Shown here: positions 38,801 through 46,958 of the stretch, piece after piece | Layout of the letters: each line of letters starts with the position of its first letter | Numbering within the stretch: position 1 is the first letter of the stretch | From: Desulfosediminicola ganghwensis | GTDB lineage: Bacteria; Desulfobacterota; Desulfobulbia; Desulfobulbales; Desulfocapsaceae | Reading direction: 5' to 3' | Assembly: GCF_005116675.2 (NCBI RefSeq) | Contig: NZ_CP050699.1 | Span: 1,573,001-1,637,000, forward strand | Length of the DNA: 64,000 nucleotides | The notes under the pieces: model-generated | The model's input: the letters and a program-made list of their open reading frames with translations, nothing else | What the model was told of the DNA's origin: nothing | Databases searched by the model: none | Position numbers and translations under genes: made by a program

Positions 38801-41800
38801 TTGCCGAGGGTACTGGTGTCCACATTGTCCGGCGGCGCAGTGCCGCCTAGGTTACCTGCATAACTCAGGCTGGTATCGACCAGATCGTCAAGAACACGCA
38901 GGTTGTAGGCAGGTGCAGTACCGGTATTGGTGGCTGTCACGGTTACCGTTACGATATCCCCACCGTCGGCTTGAGCTACGTTAAAGGTGTTGGTGAGTGC
39001 GATGAGCGGCTCACGGACCTCTATACTCACCTGGCCGAAGTTGTTGGATATCAATGTACCTTTTTCATCGATATACTCCGCCGTCGCCGTGGTTGCCGGA
39101 CTGCCGTTGGTGATAATATCGCCGTCGTTTGTTGCCGCACTGTTTTCAACACGCGCAATGAAATTGATTGCAAAATCGTAGAGGCCGGAGACAGTTCTTT
39201 TGGTCAGACGCTGGTTGCCGAAATTCCATTCAACAAAGTCGTCCGTACAGGTAGGGGTAATTCTTCCTCCCGGCTCAAAACCCGCATCGTTGTAGGGTGG
39301 TGCATCAAGGTTTACCGGTGCCGCCTCAGAACAACTCAAGCCCGTCGGCAGCTCATCGTGAATCACAAAGTTTCTCAGCAGTGCAACCGGAAGCAGGGTA
39401 TTCAACTGGTATTCGACTTCCTCACCGATCGACACCTCCTGGGTATCGGGAGTAGTTACAAGAGGCGTATTGGCAAGACCTACAATACTTTTGGGTCGCG
39501 TCTCCACCTGGACGATACGCACGCTTGCCGAGGCGCTGTCGGAAGTGTAAACACGGGCACCGCCCAGATCGCTATTGGGACGCTGCGGAGTACTCTGGTT
39601 GCCGAAATTGCCTGCGAGGCTGTCATAACCGGCCTGGGCCGTGTTGGTGAAAACCTGCTGCGGTGCCGCATCGTCATCGTAGTCGATGCGGTAGTAAAGC
39701 TCGACGTACTGCCCCGGATCGATCCGCTGCAACGCTGTGCTATGGGTGTAGGAGAAGGTTATTTGCCCCGGTGTGCTGTTCTTGACGACGTTATCGTTGA
39801 TCGAGCCCTCTCCATTACTATCGGCCGCGCCAGTCAGGCCGTCACCATCGTTGTCGAGGCCGTCGCTGGCAAACGGAAGCAGGTACGCGTAGTCACTGTC
39901 GTCCAGTTGATCCGTAACTATGACGTCGTAAGCCGGAGCTCTTTGCACCCCATCCGAGGCAGCCTCGTTGGTGATCCTGATGCGATAAATATACGAGTTA
40001 TAGGCATCTCCCTCATCGGTCAACTGAACAAAGTTGCTGCACGAGGATCCGCTGCCGTTCAGGGTTTCGTTGCACACTTCCTTCACGACCGTGAGGTACG
40101 GTTCGGTAACGGTGAGATCGACGCGGCGGATTGCCTCATTCGGGTAGCCCACCGTTGCCGGTCCAAGGGTATAATTTTCGATGAAGCCTGTATTGTCGTT
40201 TTGGAAAATTGCATCAAACGTCGATGTCATAACATTGTGGCTGTTGGCCGCATGGACATTGGGCGCGAGCCTCTCATCGACAGATTTGTTCAGCAGTCGG
40301 GTCTTCGTATCGACGACAAACCACTCATCGGCCACCTCGATCCGTTCTTTTTCTGGTACGTTGAAGCGCCAGTTAAACCAGCCTTCGTCCAAAGCCGACA
40401 GACCGGCCGGATTGAGCGTTATATTCTGTATTCTGCTGGTAGATTGTGCATACGGGTCGGTGCTGGAAAGGTACGCCTGGCCGTCAGGAACTTCATCAAC
40501 CACATCGATATTTTGTACGGCAATATAGGCAAATCCCGGAGTTTCGAAACCAAACCAGCCTCCTGTCTCGATGTGGTAGGAGCATTCCTCACCTATCTGC
40601 ACCTCTTCATAGCCGTTCGTATCGTAGCTTGGCGGATTGTTCTCATTACAGGTGCCGATTAGACTCTTTTTCAGGTTGAAACCAATGACCCTGGCCCAGG
40701 TTGCATCCAATGAGTAGTTATTGGCGCGATCAAGTTCACCATCCTCCCGACGTATCGGGGCCGGAAACCAGAGCGGGGTGCCGTCGCTCAGGGTGATTTC
40801 ACCTACAACATCGGCGCGAAGGCTGAGGTCATCGATTGCGATCCTCGCAGGATCGCTGCTCTTTCTGACATCGAAATTTAATGTGACAGTTCGTCCCGGC
40901 CTGATGACCGAGGGCGAATCGCACTGGTAGACCGTGGCTGTTACAGGTATAGGCGTAGGGTCGACCCACACCTTCCACGGATCTGGCTGTCTGGTGGTTG
41001 CGGACAATGAAATCGGACTGCAGCCGGAAGGAGCACTCACAACCTCCATGGTGGCTCCGAAACTGACGAAGGCGTGGTAGTCGGCAGCGTCATGGCCGCC
41101 GTTATTGGTCAACTCGATCGGCAGGGTCAGGAGTTGATTTGGATCGTTGGTCAGGATGAAAACTTCGCCGCCGATGGCAATATCTAAATCTTCCGGAAAA
41201 GCGGGAATATTGGAACCGTCAGGATTGCCGGTACCGTTTCCCGTCAGGACCAGCTGCTGATGTCCCTGGGTCGAACAGAATAGGTCAAAATCGACGGTCA
41301 GGGTATTGCTCAGCGGTGTCTGGTAGGTCGGATCGGTGCCGGTCGTCTCGTAGGTCTCGGGATTGATATCGAGATTTGCTTTCCGATCATAGAAATCGGA
41401 CTCGATCAGGACAACGCGAAAACTGACCACCGCAACATCACCGTGGCGCAACATGTCGATTTGATCTGAGTAATCGGGATGTGAAACACCGTTGCTGGTT
41501 ATATCGAACTCCGGAGCAGTATTGGCTAAAGGATCAGTGTCTTCATTGGTCCAGACGATGGTATCGACAAGTCCCGGATACGTCCCGTAGGCGGGTGTCA
41601 CATCTATCTCTGGGGTGAAGGTCGGGTCCATGACATACTCAGGTGGCAGCACATTTTTCAGTTGGATGTTTTTCACACTGCCGCCGCTTTGGTTGCGGAT
41701 GGTGATGGTCATCGTCCCTTTACTGCCCACCGGTTGAGAGGTGTTGGTTCCGGTCAATTGGCGTTCAACGGTCAGATCAGAACTATAGAGGGTCTGGAGG

Positions 41801-42954
41801 GTGGCTGTGGCGGGAGCCGGGGTGCGACCCGTGGATGTCTCGCTGATACCACCGGCCGGTTCCTGCTCCTCGCAGCCCCACTGTACGTCATCGACGGTAT
41901 TGGTTTTGCTGGTTTCACAGGAGCCGCTACTGCCAATCTTGCCGAGCAGATAGATATAGGCAGCACCGCGGGCAGTTACATCGACTTCATGGCCGTAATA
42001 CGATGTGCCAGTATTCCCGAAGGGACTGGTGACAATGAAATCTTCGATTCTGTTGCCTGCCGCCACGCAGCCAGAGGCGGTTCCAACGCCGTTATTGCCC
42101 GCAATGTCGTTGGCCGCTTCCGCGGTAGGACAAATGTTACTGATAACTAGACTGCCCGACTCCATCAGGTCATCCAGGCGCAGGTCCTGCAAATCGGCCT
42201 GGCCGTTATTGTCGATAGCGATGCGCCAGACGATATCGTCGTTATTATTGCCGTAAACGGTGTTGCTCAGGGAACTCTCCCTTTGGCCGGCATCGTAGTT
42301 CCAACCTTCTTTCGATACCGCAGGGTTCGGTTCGCGCAAGGGTAGGGTGACCGTCTCACTTACCGGAGAATCACTGCATCCTGAATCCGTGTCAAAGGTA
42401 AGATTCGCCTGAACGGTTCGGTCGGCAGTAACAAGATCTTCCGGATCAGTCGTTCTCCGTACAGCGAACTTTATGGTAATGGAGTTGACCTGATTCTTAT
42501 TGCTAGCTGGCTCCAGGCTTGCCAGTGCGGGAATTTCTTTTGAGGTGAAAGTTAGGGTAGTAGAACCGCCGCCACTGATCTCCGGCGCAGCTCCGGTCTG
42601 GACAGGGCCGTTGTTAACCCAATAGGTGACCGAATCCGGCGCACTCGGCTCGTAGCGAAGGCCCGAACTCCCCAGATCCTCAATGACCGTTATATCGGTC
42701 ATTATCGTCCCTTGAGAGTCCGGACCGGTCGTTTTCCTGTAAGGATTGGAGACAACTATCGTAATATAACCGTAGCTACACAGCTCACAGTAACTTTCGC
42801 GGAGATCGTGCTGGACAAAGGGAACACCACTCTGGACGTCACAGGGGGCAGCCTGAGCCGTTTGTAAAAAAAGCAACAAACCAGCAACACTCATGGCCGC
42901 GATTACCAGCATGAGGCATATTTTCGATTTGGTTTTATTCAACAACATATTCAA
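32854..42954 (-). CDS. Giant DUF11-repeat surface protein (3366 residues) with SdrD B-like and OmpA-like C-terminal parts
   Basis: The protein has a signal peptide (about residues 10-36) and then a chain of Ig-like DUF11-type modules of about 160 residues. Typical strings are GDTLRYTLTIKNIGTENGTD and PANTTYIAGSMTLNGNP, with starts near residues 1975, 2138, 2298, 2458 and 2615 and others earlier. A carboxypeptidase-regulatory/SdrD B-like domain starts near 2755 and another near 3175 (GKVFDDRNMNGWQDDGETGL). The end (about 3280-3366) resembles an OmpA-like domain, which could bind peptidoglycan or the barrel partner. The start is a TTG at 42954 with AGGGA seven bases upstream, or the ATG at 42948. 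The extended length suggests a fibre of more than 100 nm. It is the first gene after the riboswitch. Confidence 0.85.
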   Translation of the reverse strand: MNMLLNKTKSKICLMLVIAAMSVAGLLLFLQTAQAAPCDVQSGVPFVQHDLRESYCELCSYGYITIVVSNPYRKTTGPDSQGTIMTDITVIEDLGSSGLRYEPSAPDSVTYWVNNGPVQTGAAPEISGGGSTTLTFTSKEIPALASLEPASNKNQVNSITIKFAVRRTTDPEDLVTADRTVQANLTFDTDSGCSDSPVSETVTLPLREPNPAVSKEGWNYDAGQRESSLSNTVYGNNNDDIVWRIAIDNNGQADLQDLRLDDLMESGSLVISNICPTAEAANDIAGNNGVGTASGCVAAGNRIEDFIVTSPFGNTGTSYYGHEVDVTARGAAYIYLLGKIGSSGSCETSKTNTVDDVQWGCEEQEPAGGISETSTGRTPAPATATLQTLYSSDLTVERQLTGTNTSQPVGSKGTMTITIRNQSGGSVKNIQLKNVLPPEYVMDPTFTPEIDVTPAYGTYPGLVDTIVWTNEDTDPLANTAPEFDITSNGVSHPDYSDQIDMLRHGDVAVVSFRVVLIESDFYDRKANLDINPETYETTGTDPTYQTPLSNTLTVDFDLFCSTQGHQQLVLTGNGTGNPDGSNIPAFPEDLDIAIGGEVFILTNDPNQLLTLPIELTNNGGHDAADYHAFVSFGATMEVVSAPSGCSPISLSATTRQPDPWKVWVDPTPIPVTATVYQCDSPSVIRPGRTVTLNFDVRKSSDPARIAIDDLSLRADVVGEITLSDGTPLWFPAPIRREDGELDRANNYSLDATWARVIGFNLKKSLIGTCNENNPPSYDTNGYEEVQIGEECSYHIETGGWFGFETPGFAYIAVQNIDVVDEVPDGQAYLSSTDPYAQSTSRIQNITLNPAGLSALDEGWFNWRFNVPEKERIEVADEWFVVDTKTRLLNKSVDERLAPNVHAANSHNVMTSTFDAIFQNDNTGFIENYTLGPATVGYPNEAIRRVDLTVTEPYLTVVKEVCNETLNGSGSSCSNFVQLTDEGDAYNSYIYRIRITNEAASDGVQRAPAYDVIVTDQLDDSDYAYLLPFASDGLDNDGDGLTGAADSNGEGSINDNVVKNSTPGQITFSYTHSTALQRIDPGQYVELYYRIDYDDDAAPQQVFTNTAQAGYDSLAGNFGNQSTPQRPNSDLGGARVYTSDSASASVRIVQVETRPKSIVGLANTPLVTTPDTQEVSIGEEVEYQLNTLLPVALLRNFVIHDELPTGLSCSEAAPVNLDAPPYNDAGFEPGGRITPTCTDDFVEWNFGNQRLTKRTVSGLYDFAINFIARVENSAATNDGDIITNGSPATTATAEYIDEKGTLISNNFGQVSIEVREPLIALTNTFNVAQADGGDIVTVTVTATNTGTAPAYNLRVLDDLVDTSLSYAGNLGGTAPPDNVDTSTLGNTQPVFSWNVPNGIDVGATSVSFTYDVRVADDVQPHQVLSHTIYADWTSLPGQSTALNSSGSIGVDGSLTGMRNGTLPISGDSINDYETSADSQLSIGTVAISKTDAAPATVPTIGAHKLFRIDIHLPEGVTTGVSVTDSLNAAGISYVLADNTDFDISYSFEGIAEINGQSPSENGFNAVPADGTSGSATWDIGTVVTETEDDLSNSAIDPLIRINYYARVNNDLDTDAGDMLQNGVEVQYTNGETGGRETLTASTVAVIVSEPDLTLTKTLANVTPGKGASDPPFAGDILEYRLTAINTGSSNSTGFDVNLVDTLPPGLVLDTGFTPTATIDSIPVSGFVPMPAGAPAGPLVWGRENGDGSLDIPAGETLILTYRTIVENILDPSGLIKNGVWGDWTSLADANPYERTGEGCPTITAPNDYCVGPVFATVTGVSPEIVFQKSVINETTGAIPGVTASPGDTLRYRLVATNISIAPAYFSITDELDRLNNPAYFVPGSLVIISNGSGTDASDANGGVAGTGLVAIDNLQLDGGASLTIEFSVQLQPVIPNGSVVLNQAQLLLSGLHVINSDDPVQGGTEDATRTLITSAPDWLFEKTAEDLTGTSTILFAGDTLRYTLTIKNIGTENGTDVILRDAIPANTTYIAGSMTLNGNPVTDPTPGISPLESGMSINAPEDLNPGAMRADASNTTDNVATVTFEVQVDATAPAGTIISNQGFVNGSGNGSGPFPEKPSDDPTTPAVDDPTVKVVSSLEYIKSVFNETTGGDGATASPGDFLRYRLQIVNSGTEDIDDLAIVDEIQSLQPKSPMFFVPGSLTLDRATVPAGADTTGTDPTGGTMGVGIVDISNLSVAAGYTLSVEFTVQLAAAITSTTQVLNQAELHAGDQMFTKSDDDDPSLTGDEDPTVTVINSAPAFEVHKISTILDGDPAVLMAGERLRYTITVTNIGNEDAVGVILQDSTPANTTYVANSTTLNGVSLPDAGSGVSPLQTGIMINAPEETTPGYLRTDSAAGANNVAVVTFDVLVDPDAMNGLIIENQGFVSGAGAGSGDFPEQPSDDPATPAVNDPTRNIVGNLPLLYAQKTVEISIDSGSPGIVDPGDTLRYTIVINNSGAVPATAVTLIDDVPNNTTYVANSLRLNGTSPGPDAGISPLIAGLLVQSSDNPGAGINSPGQSAHITFEVQVNAGVITGTLISNQGTVTSTELPPGLTDADGLPSNGYQPTVIVVGDVQFLAVTKDVSVVAGGSAEPGSELQYEIRVTNIGSLPATQVVVTDDLGTLPLGGQVTYVTGSVTMNGISSGVSYSSNVLLADYTSVSGDLAPGASCIVRFRVQINSGLPYGTTITNIGTVHWNSPQESASASVSLDVGGTPGSGALNGRVWHDASLDKIYDSLTELPQEDWTVELYLDSQLVATQTTDEYGLYQFTGLAPSANVNGLYEIRFFAPGATLLTPSLGSTDSPFTDGMQWITDISVTEGANLQDLNLPLWPNGTVYNSVSRTPVTGATLTMLNSVSGVELPTQCFDDPLQQNQITAENGYYKFDLNFSQVDCPPGGSYLIQIDAPSSDYLAPPSVIIPPTSDISTAPFPVPACPGSVDDAVPTTIDYCEATALPGAPPSSVGAGSPDSMYYMHLTFSNGTVPGQSQIFNNSIPVDPTLNGAVAITKTASQTNVTKGALVPYTIKLTNIFGFPLNELSIVDRFPAGFKYVAGSARLDGKAVEPKINGLELVWDQLELTVNQVVTLKLLLVVGSGVSEGDYVNRALVFNSALGTAVSGEAAATVRVIPDPDFDCTDVIGKVFDDRNMNGWQDDGETGLAGVRVVTARGLIATTDQYGRYHITCAVVPDQDRGSNFIMKLDDRSLPTGYRVISENPRVQRATGGHMMRFNFSAAMHRVVAIDVADGVFEPGTTQLRLQWQPKIDQLLNELRKSPSVLRLSYLADIEPEALVRSRIKMLKAEIKNRWRGDEDNYNLTIETEVFWRSGSPRQ

Positions 42955-43035
42955 TCACGAATCCCTGATAATAAAACGGCTATCAAATTTCCCTGCATCG
43001 AGCGTTGCGATTGAGCTGCCGCTTGCATTCAGGAC

Positions 43036-43071
43036 AAAAAAAACGCTCAATCTTCTGCCGAAGATGAGCGC
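43036..43071 (-). terminator. Intrinsic terminator of the riboswitch expression platform
   Basis: On the minus strand a hairpin with arms CGCTCATCTTC (complement of 43060-43070) and GAAGATTGAGCG (complement of 43044-43055), one bulged base and a short GGCA-type loop, is followed by eight T residues (complement of 43036-43043). It lies about 40 bases 3' of the aptamer and 80 bases before the giant gene, the position of a transcription-attenuation platform. Confidence 0.85.
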
Positions 43072-43107
43072 TTCTGAAACCTTTGTTCCAGTAAACCAAG
43101 ACGCATC

Positions 43108-43194
43108 ATATCTCTTCGGCAACCCGGCTACCCTGATTTCAGAGCCCGTGGTTTTGCGCCACCAGATTTCTCTGGTTTTGCCTTTTCGGAGATT
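43108..43194 (-). promoter_or_regulatory. c-di-GMP-I (GEMM-I) riboswitch aptamer
   Basis: Read on the minus strand, the conserved GEMM elements occur in order: P1 strand ATCTC (43193-43189), AAAGGCAAAACC, a GAAA tetraloop hairpin (AGAGAAATCT), GGTGGCGCAAAACCACGGGC, a second short hairpin (CTCTGAAATCAGGG), GGTAGCCGGGTTGCC (43132-43118), then the P1 partner GAGAT. This matches the c-di-GMP-I consensus, including the GAAA loop docking with its receptor. It sits upstream of the giant DUF11 gene, with a terminator hairpin between, so c-di-GMP should control transcription read-through into the 25-kb operon. A TTGACA hexamer (complement of 43237-43242) could be a -35 element; no good -10 was found. 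Whether ligand turns it on or off cannot be told. Confidence 0.9.
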
Positions 43195-44172
43195 TTTATA
43201 GCAAATGACTCAAGCCTGTCGTCATTCACGATGTCATGTCAACTTTCGAGGATCGAATATGAAAGAAATAGTAGTCTTATTGCGCTCCTCGTCATGTCAG
43301 ATTGCAAGTTGGCACTCTGTCTTTGTGGCCTTTGCACGATGCATGCCAGGAGTTGGGGAACTCGGTGGTCAACAATTCAATCGCACACCTCATGCCCAGG
43401 TATCATGCTGCATGGGTGATAGAGTTTCGCTTTGAAAAATACCCTTTCGAATGTCTGTGTCGCCGATATCGAATAAAGAATGTTTTGACGGGTAGAGGTA
43501 AAATGCGGGAGAGCGGAAACGAAGTTGTCACCTTCGACAGTTATCATATGTGTTCCGGCAAAATGGACCGGGTTGGCTTCTTAGGTAAAATATTGCTAAT
43601 ATATTAATAGTTTAGCAGGTGTTTTTTTGCTTCCTCGTGAGCCTGTCTTTCTTTCTTTTGATAACGACGCTGATCGCCTGCATTGCATGTAAACTAAGTA
43701 TGCACAATCCTTGGCTGACTTGCTATGTGTCTGAAAATACTGGTATATATATGTAAATTTCATTTACGACTATGACTGCCGTTCTGGATAACGGCCTGGA
43801 GGCAAGTCGGCAGGTTTGAACGAGGAGCAATTATGCTGACGGAAGAATGATTTCGAAGTAATCGGATTGTCAGGCAAAGGGTTTGTCGTGATATGTCAAA
43901 TAATCTCAGATATGGGATTACAGCTATAGTTGGATAAATAATTTTTGGAAGAATTGCATAAAAGTCAAAAGATGATTTGCCCCCATTCTGCCCTGAGCAC
44001 CACCCAGATGGCATTTGGTTCACAGGCCGAAACACATAAGCCGAATCACTCAAGCATTTAAAAAGATTAGCTGTACTGCAACCGTATGAAAATATTGGGG
44101 AAAATAGCCACTTTATGCGGAAATAAAGGGAAAAACTATATCACCTGTAGAAAACTTGTTCGCGAACTATGA
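43195..44172. other. AT-rich region upstream of the riboswitch, no gene
   Basis: About 1 kb with no supported gene. Short open frames on both strands have no domain. The promoter for the riboswitch-operon transcript should be at its left end. It grades at the right into an ISL3 transposase remnant, so part of it is probably decayed mobile DNA. Confidence 0.5.
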
Positions 44173-44394
44173 GAACGGGTGGCGATGTTGAAAACGAGGC
44201 CTTTAAAGCAGATGCGATCTTCTGGTAGAAGCATTACGAGTTGGCTGGAGCCAATTGCAAGAATGTTCCGATATTATAGAAGCAATGGTATTCTCGAAGG
44301 TTTTCATCGAAAGATGAAACTTGTTCAGGAAAGGACATAAGAGCTTAGAAAGCAGAGCAATTATTGGTTAAGAGTACGACTTGTGTGCGGTTAA
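44173..44394 (+). pseudogene. C-terminal remnant of an ISL3-family transposase
   Basis: The frame reads ERVAMLKTRPLKQMRSSGRS, then SWLEPIARMFRYYRSNGILE, GFHRKMKLVQERT, a TAA at 44338-44340, and ELRKQSNYWLRVRLVCG with a natural-looking stop. This follows the end of ISL3 transposases (NG..EGFH.K.K...R...FRNF.NYRLRV..LCG). The internal stop and missing N-terminal two thirds show it is dead. Confidence 0.7.
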
Positions 44395-44511
44395 TCTACT
44401 CTTGAGATTTGATCAATCTGGACTGAGAATAAAGGCGCATCCCCTTTCTTTGGTGTAGGCCAGGTAAGAGGTGGAGGAGAGCCGGGCAGGTGAGACGACT
44501 GGGGCGTCAAA

Positions 44512-44549
44512 GCCATGCAATATGATTTTACCAAATCATATTGCATGGC
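44512..44549. repeat. Perfect 17-bp inverted repeat with TACC loop
   Basis: Arms GCCATGCAATATGATTT (44512-44528) and its exact complement (44533-44549) flank a four-base loop. It lies about 100 bases past the stop of the minus-strand TPR-YARHG gene and could act as its terminator, though no T-run follows. Alternatively it is a REP-like palindrome or the trace of an excision. Confidence 0.7.
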
Positions 44550-44647
44550 CGGGCAGCTGATTGACTCAGCGGAAGATGTGCCAGGTTGAAGGGGCCTGCC
44601 GGTTGTAAAGAAGTCGCTGCCAGACCCCATATCTTATCTGTATCCGA

Positions 44648-46495
44648 CTATTCCAGCGACTTGAGCAGGCTGACGTTTTTTCTGTCGGCATCACTGAGGG
44701 CGCTGGCAGTAAATGCAGCCTTCTGGCGGAAATAAAAGCCACAGGGCAACGCTCCGTCATCATAGAAGAAGCTCTGCAGATCCTGGGCCTTGAAGCTGCG
44801 GCCCTGTTTGGCGAAAACCGCGTTGCGCAACAGCCGGAGTTCACCTGTCGGTAACTGTTCGATATCTTCCGGCTCCATGGATGAACCTTCCATAATGTAT
44901 GCCAGGGCTCCGCAAAACTGGTTTTCATCCCCATGCCCCGTCACCTGCCCGACAGCCTGTTCCGCCCATATACTGTTCGCAAGTTCAGTTGTGCAGCTCG
45001 TATAAAGTGGGTCAAGAACATTCTGCCGCAGCATTGATTCTTCCATAAACCAATCGTCAACAAAAGCCTCGTATCTCATGGAAGCTTCAAACAATTCATT
45101 GTTATCTTCTTCCGAACAGTTTCGGACAACTTCATTCCAGCCCTGATAGAGTTCTTCAGCCCCATTGAGGTAACGGTTGAGGTCATGATCCACTGCCGCC
45201 AGTTCCTTCAGGCAGGCGCGGCCAAAGCCCGCCTCACCCCAGAGGTTGGGACGGGATAACCGGACTCTGTTGTAATGAGCCCGCCCCCTGAGTTGCGCCT
45301 CCCGCCGTGTTTCTCCCGGCTTCGGCTCTGTCGTATATATAGCTTGCCGGGCTTCCTCGATCTGCTGATCGTAGGCTTCTTCTTTTTCAACGTTCCTCTT
45401 CAGGCTCTCCACCCGTTCAGATATCTCTCTAAAAATCTCCTGCCATTCTTGAGTCTTCTGCTGATAGAGCCGAACGCTTTCCTCGCTGCAGACAACGGCT
45501 TTCTGGGTGATCAGATAATCCAGCTCGTGATCAAGTTGGGTTTGAAAATCTTTCAGATCCGCAAGCAGCGTACGGTCTTCTCCCTCCAGCCTCTCCGCCA
45601 GTGGTATTGCCCGTACAAGGGTCTGCCGGGCATCTGCATATTTTCCCTGTTTTGCGTAGATAAATGCCAGATAGCCAAGATATCTGATAGAGACGGGAGA
45701 CTCCTCTCCAAGCTTGTCATGAATATACTTGTTGAGTATCTGGATATGTGGTTCTGCCGCGGCCCACTCATTTCTGGAGATGTGGATTTTTGCCAGTCGA
45801 TCACGAAGGTCGGCAGATTTATCACTCTTTTCTGATAATTCTTCAAGAAGAAGCGGGGCGTTCTGCAGATAGAGTTCCTCAGCTTCCGGCATGCGCTCAT
45901 GCTCGAAAAGAAAATCGGCGAGGTGAACTTTTCGTTGTGCCACATCCAGCCTGGAAGCGCGATTAGAGTCAATAACGATTGCTAGTCCGCGACGCAGAAC
46001 TTCTTCCTGTTTGCCAATGTCGCCTGCAGCCCCGTATAAACCGGAGCATGTATCGAGTAAGGGCAAAAGATTTTCTTCCCTATTCCCGGCTTGCTGTTCT
46101 CCCATGAGCATGAGCTCTTCCAGAAACGGGTTCACCTTGTGCGGCTGGGCCTGCGCCCCATAAAAGCGGACAATGGCCTCGGCAACCTGAAGAGTATCCG
46201 GATGAAGGTAGCTACTCTGCTGTGCGCACTCCTGCAACAGATCAAACCAGAGCGCTTCAGCCTCCTTGCCCCTCTCGTATGACAGGTATTTCTGAACCAA
46301 CATCTCCCAGTGATATACCTCCTGGGAACTGCACAGCTTGCCTGCTGACATCCGGGCTTGTTGTATCTGCCGGGATGCTAAAACCGCCTCCGTCTCCAGG
46401 GCGAAATCGATTCCCGCCTTATCCTCCGCCTGCGCTGCTGCAGGCTGCGATATCCCTATAAACAGCAACACGAGGACCAGCATCCTGACTGTCAT
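44648..46495 (-). CDS. Exported TPR protein with C-terminal YARHG domain
   Basis: A 615-residue exported protein with a signal peptide (MLVLVLLFIGISQPAAAQA). The middle contains tetratricopeptide-like repeats (for example LDVAQRKVHLADFLFEHERM and RYLGYLAFIYAKQGKYADAR). The C-terminal 70 residues match the YARHG domain: LRLLRNAVFAKQGRSF, then a Phe/Tyr-rich block and DRKNVSLLKSLE. YARHG domains are extracellular or periplasmic and of unknown function. It is a single gene, transcribed in the same direction as the motor operon but 1.7 kb upstream of it and separated by mobile-element remnants. A link to that operon is possible through shared TPR architecture but is not shown. Confidence 0.78.
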   Translation of the reverse strand: MTVRMLVLVLLFIGISQPAAAQAEDKAGIDFALETEAVLASRQIQQARMSAGKLCSSQEVYHWEMLVQKYLSYERGKEAEALWFDLLQECAQQSSYLHPDTLQVAEAIVRFYGAQAQPHKVNPFLEELMLMGEQQAGNREENLLPLLDTCSGLYGAAGDIGKQEEVLRRGLAIVIDSNRASRLDVAQRKVHLADFLFEHERMPEAEELYLQNAPLLLEELSEKSDKSADLRDRLAKIHISRNEWAAAEPHIQILNKYIHDKLGEESPVSIRYLGYLAFIYAKQGKYADARQTLVRAIPLAERLEGEDRTLLADLKDFQTQLDHELDYLITQKAVVCSEESVRLYQQKTQEWQEIFREISERVESLKRNVEKEEAYDQQIEEARQAIYTTEPKPGETRREAQLRGRAHYNRVRLSRPNLWGEAGFGRACLKELAAVDHDLNRYLNGAEELYQGWNEVVRNCSEEDNNELFEASMRYEAFVDDWFMEESMLRQNVLDPLYTSCTTELANSIWAEQAVGQVTGHGDENQFCGALAYIMEGSSMEPEDIEQLPTGELRLLRNAVFAKQGRSFKAQDLQSFFYDDGALPCGFYFRQKAAFTASALSDADRKNVSLLKSLE

Positions 46496-46958
46496 GATTC
46501 ACCCATATCTGAAAATTTGCAATGCACATGTTTTTTGTAGAATTTCAGAAAGATATAAGAGTGTGAACCCGTTGACAAGCAGAATGTTGCCTATTCGCAG
46601 ACGGGTTGAAAGGGGGGAGGGCAAGACCCCAAAGAGTGTTTGATGGAGGGGCTGGCTGGGCAGTCAGCGTAATTTATTTTAAAGCACATTGTGCGGATAG
46701 CGATCGATATATTGATGAGATTACTCGCTGTTATTTTGAAAACCGTGGTGTTTCCCTTGGTTTCGTTTGTTCCCATTGATGACCGATGTTTGGTCGATAG
46801 GATTTTCCTTTCCGGGATTGGGTGGCGTAGAGGCCTTGGTTCCACAATATTTACCTGTCTTGTAGTTGGTGTATTGCGTTGTTCAATCTATCCGGGATTT
46901 GATATAATCACGAAGTAGTGTTTTCCATGCTGTTATCTTCAACAATCCTGGAGTAGGC
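46496..46958. other. Intergenic region, no gene seen
   Basis: About 460 bases with only short open frames lacking domains. It probably carries the promoters for the minus-strand TPR-YARHG gene and for the decayed plus-strand genes beginning at 46959. No confident promoter or hairpin was recognised. Confidence 0.4.

Noticed and set aside
38971-40662. A 563-codon plus-strand open frame inside the giant DUF11 gene
   Set aside because: It is antisense to a clearly coding repeat protein, has no recognisable domain and reflects the codon bias of the opposite strand.
43300-43330. TTGGCAC-containing sequence as a sigma-54 promoter for the motor operon
   Set aside because: The GG and GC elements are not ten bases apart, and the orientation is opposite to the operon.
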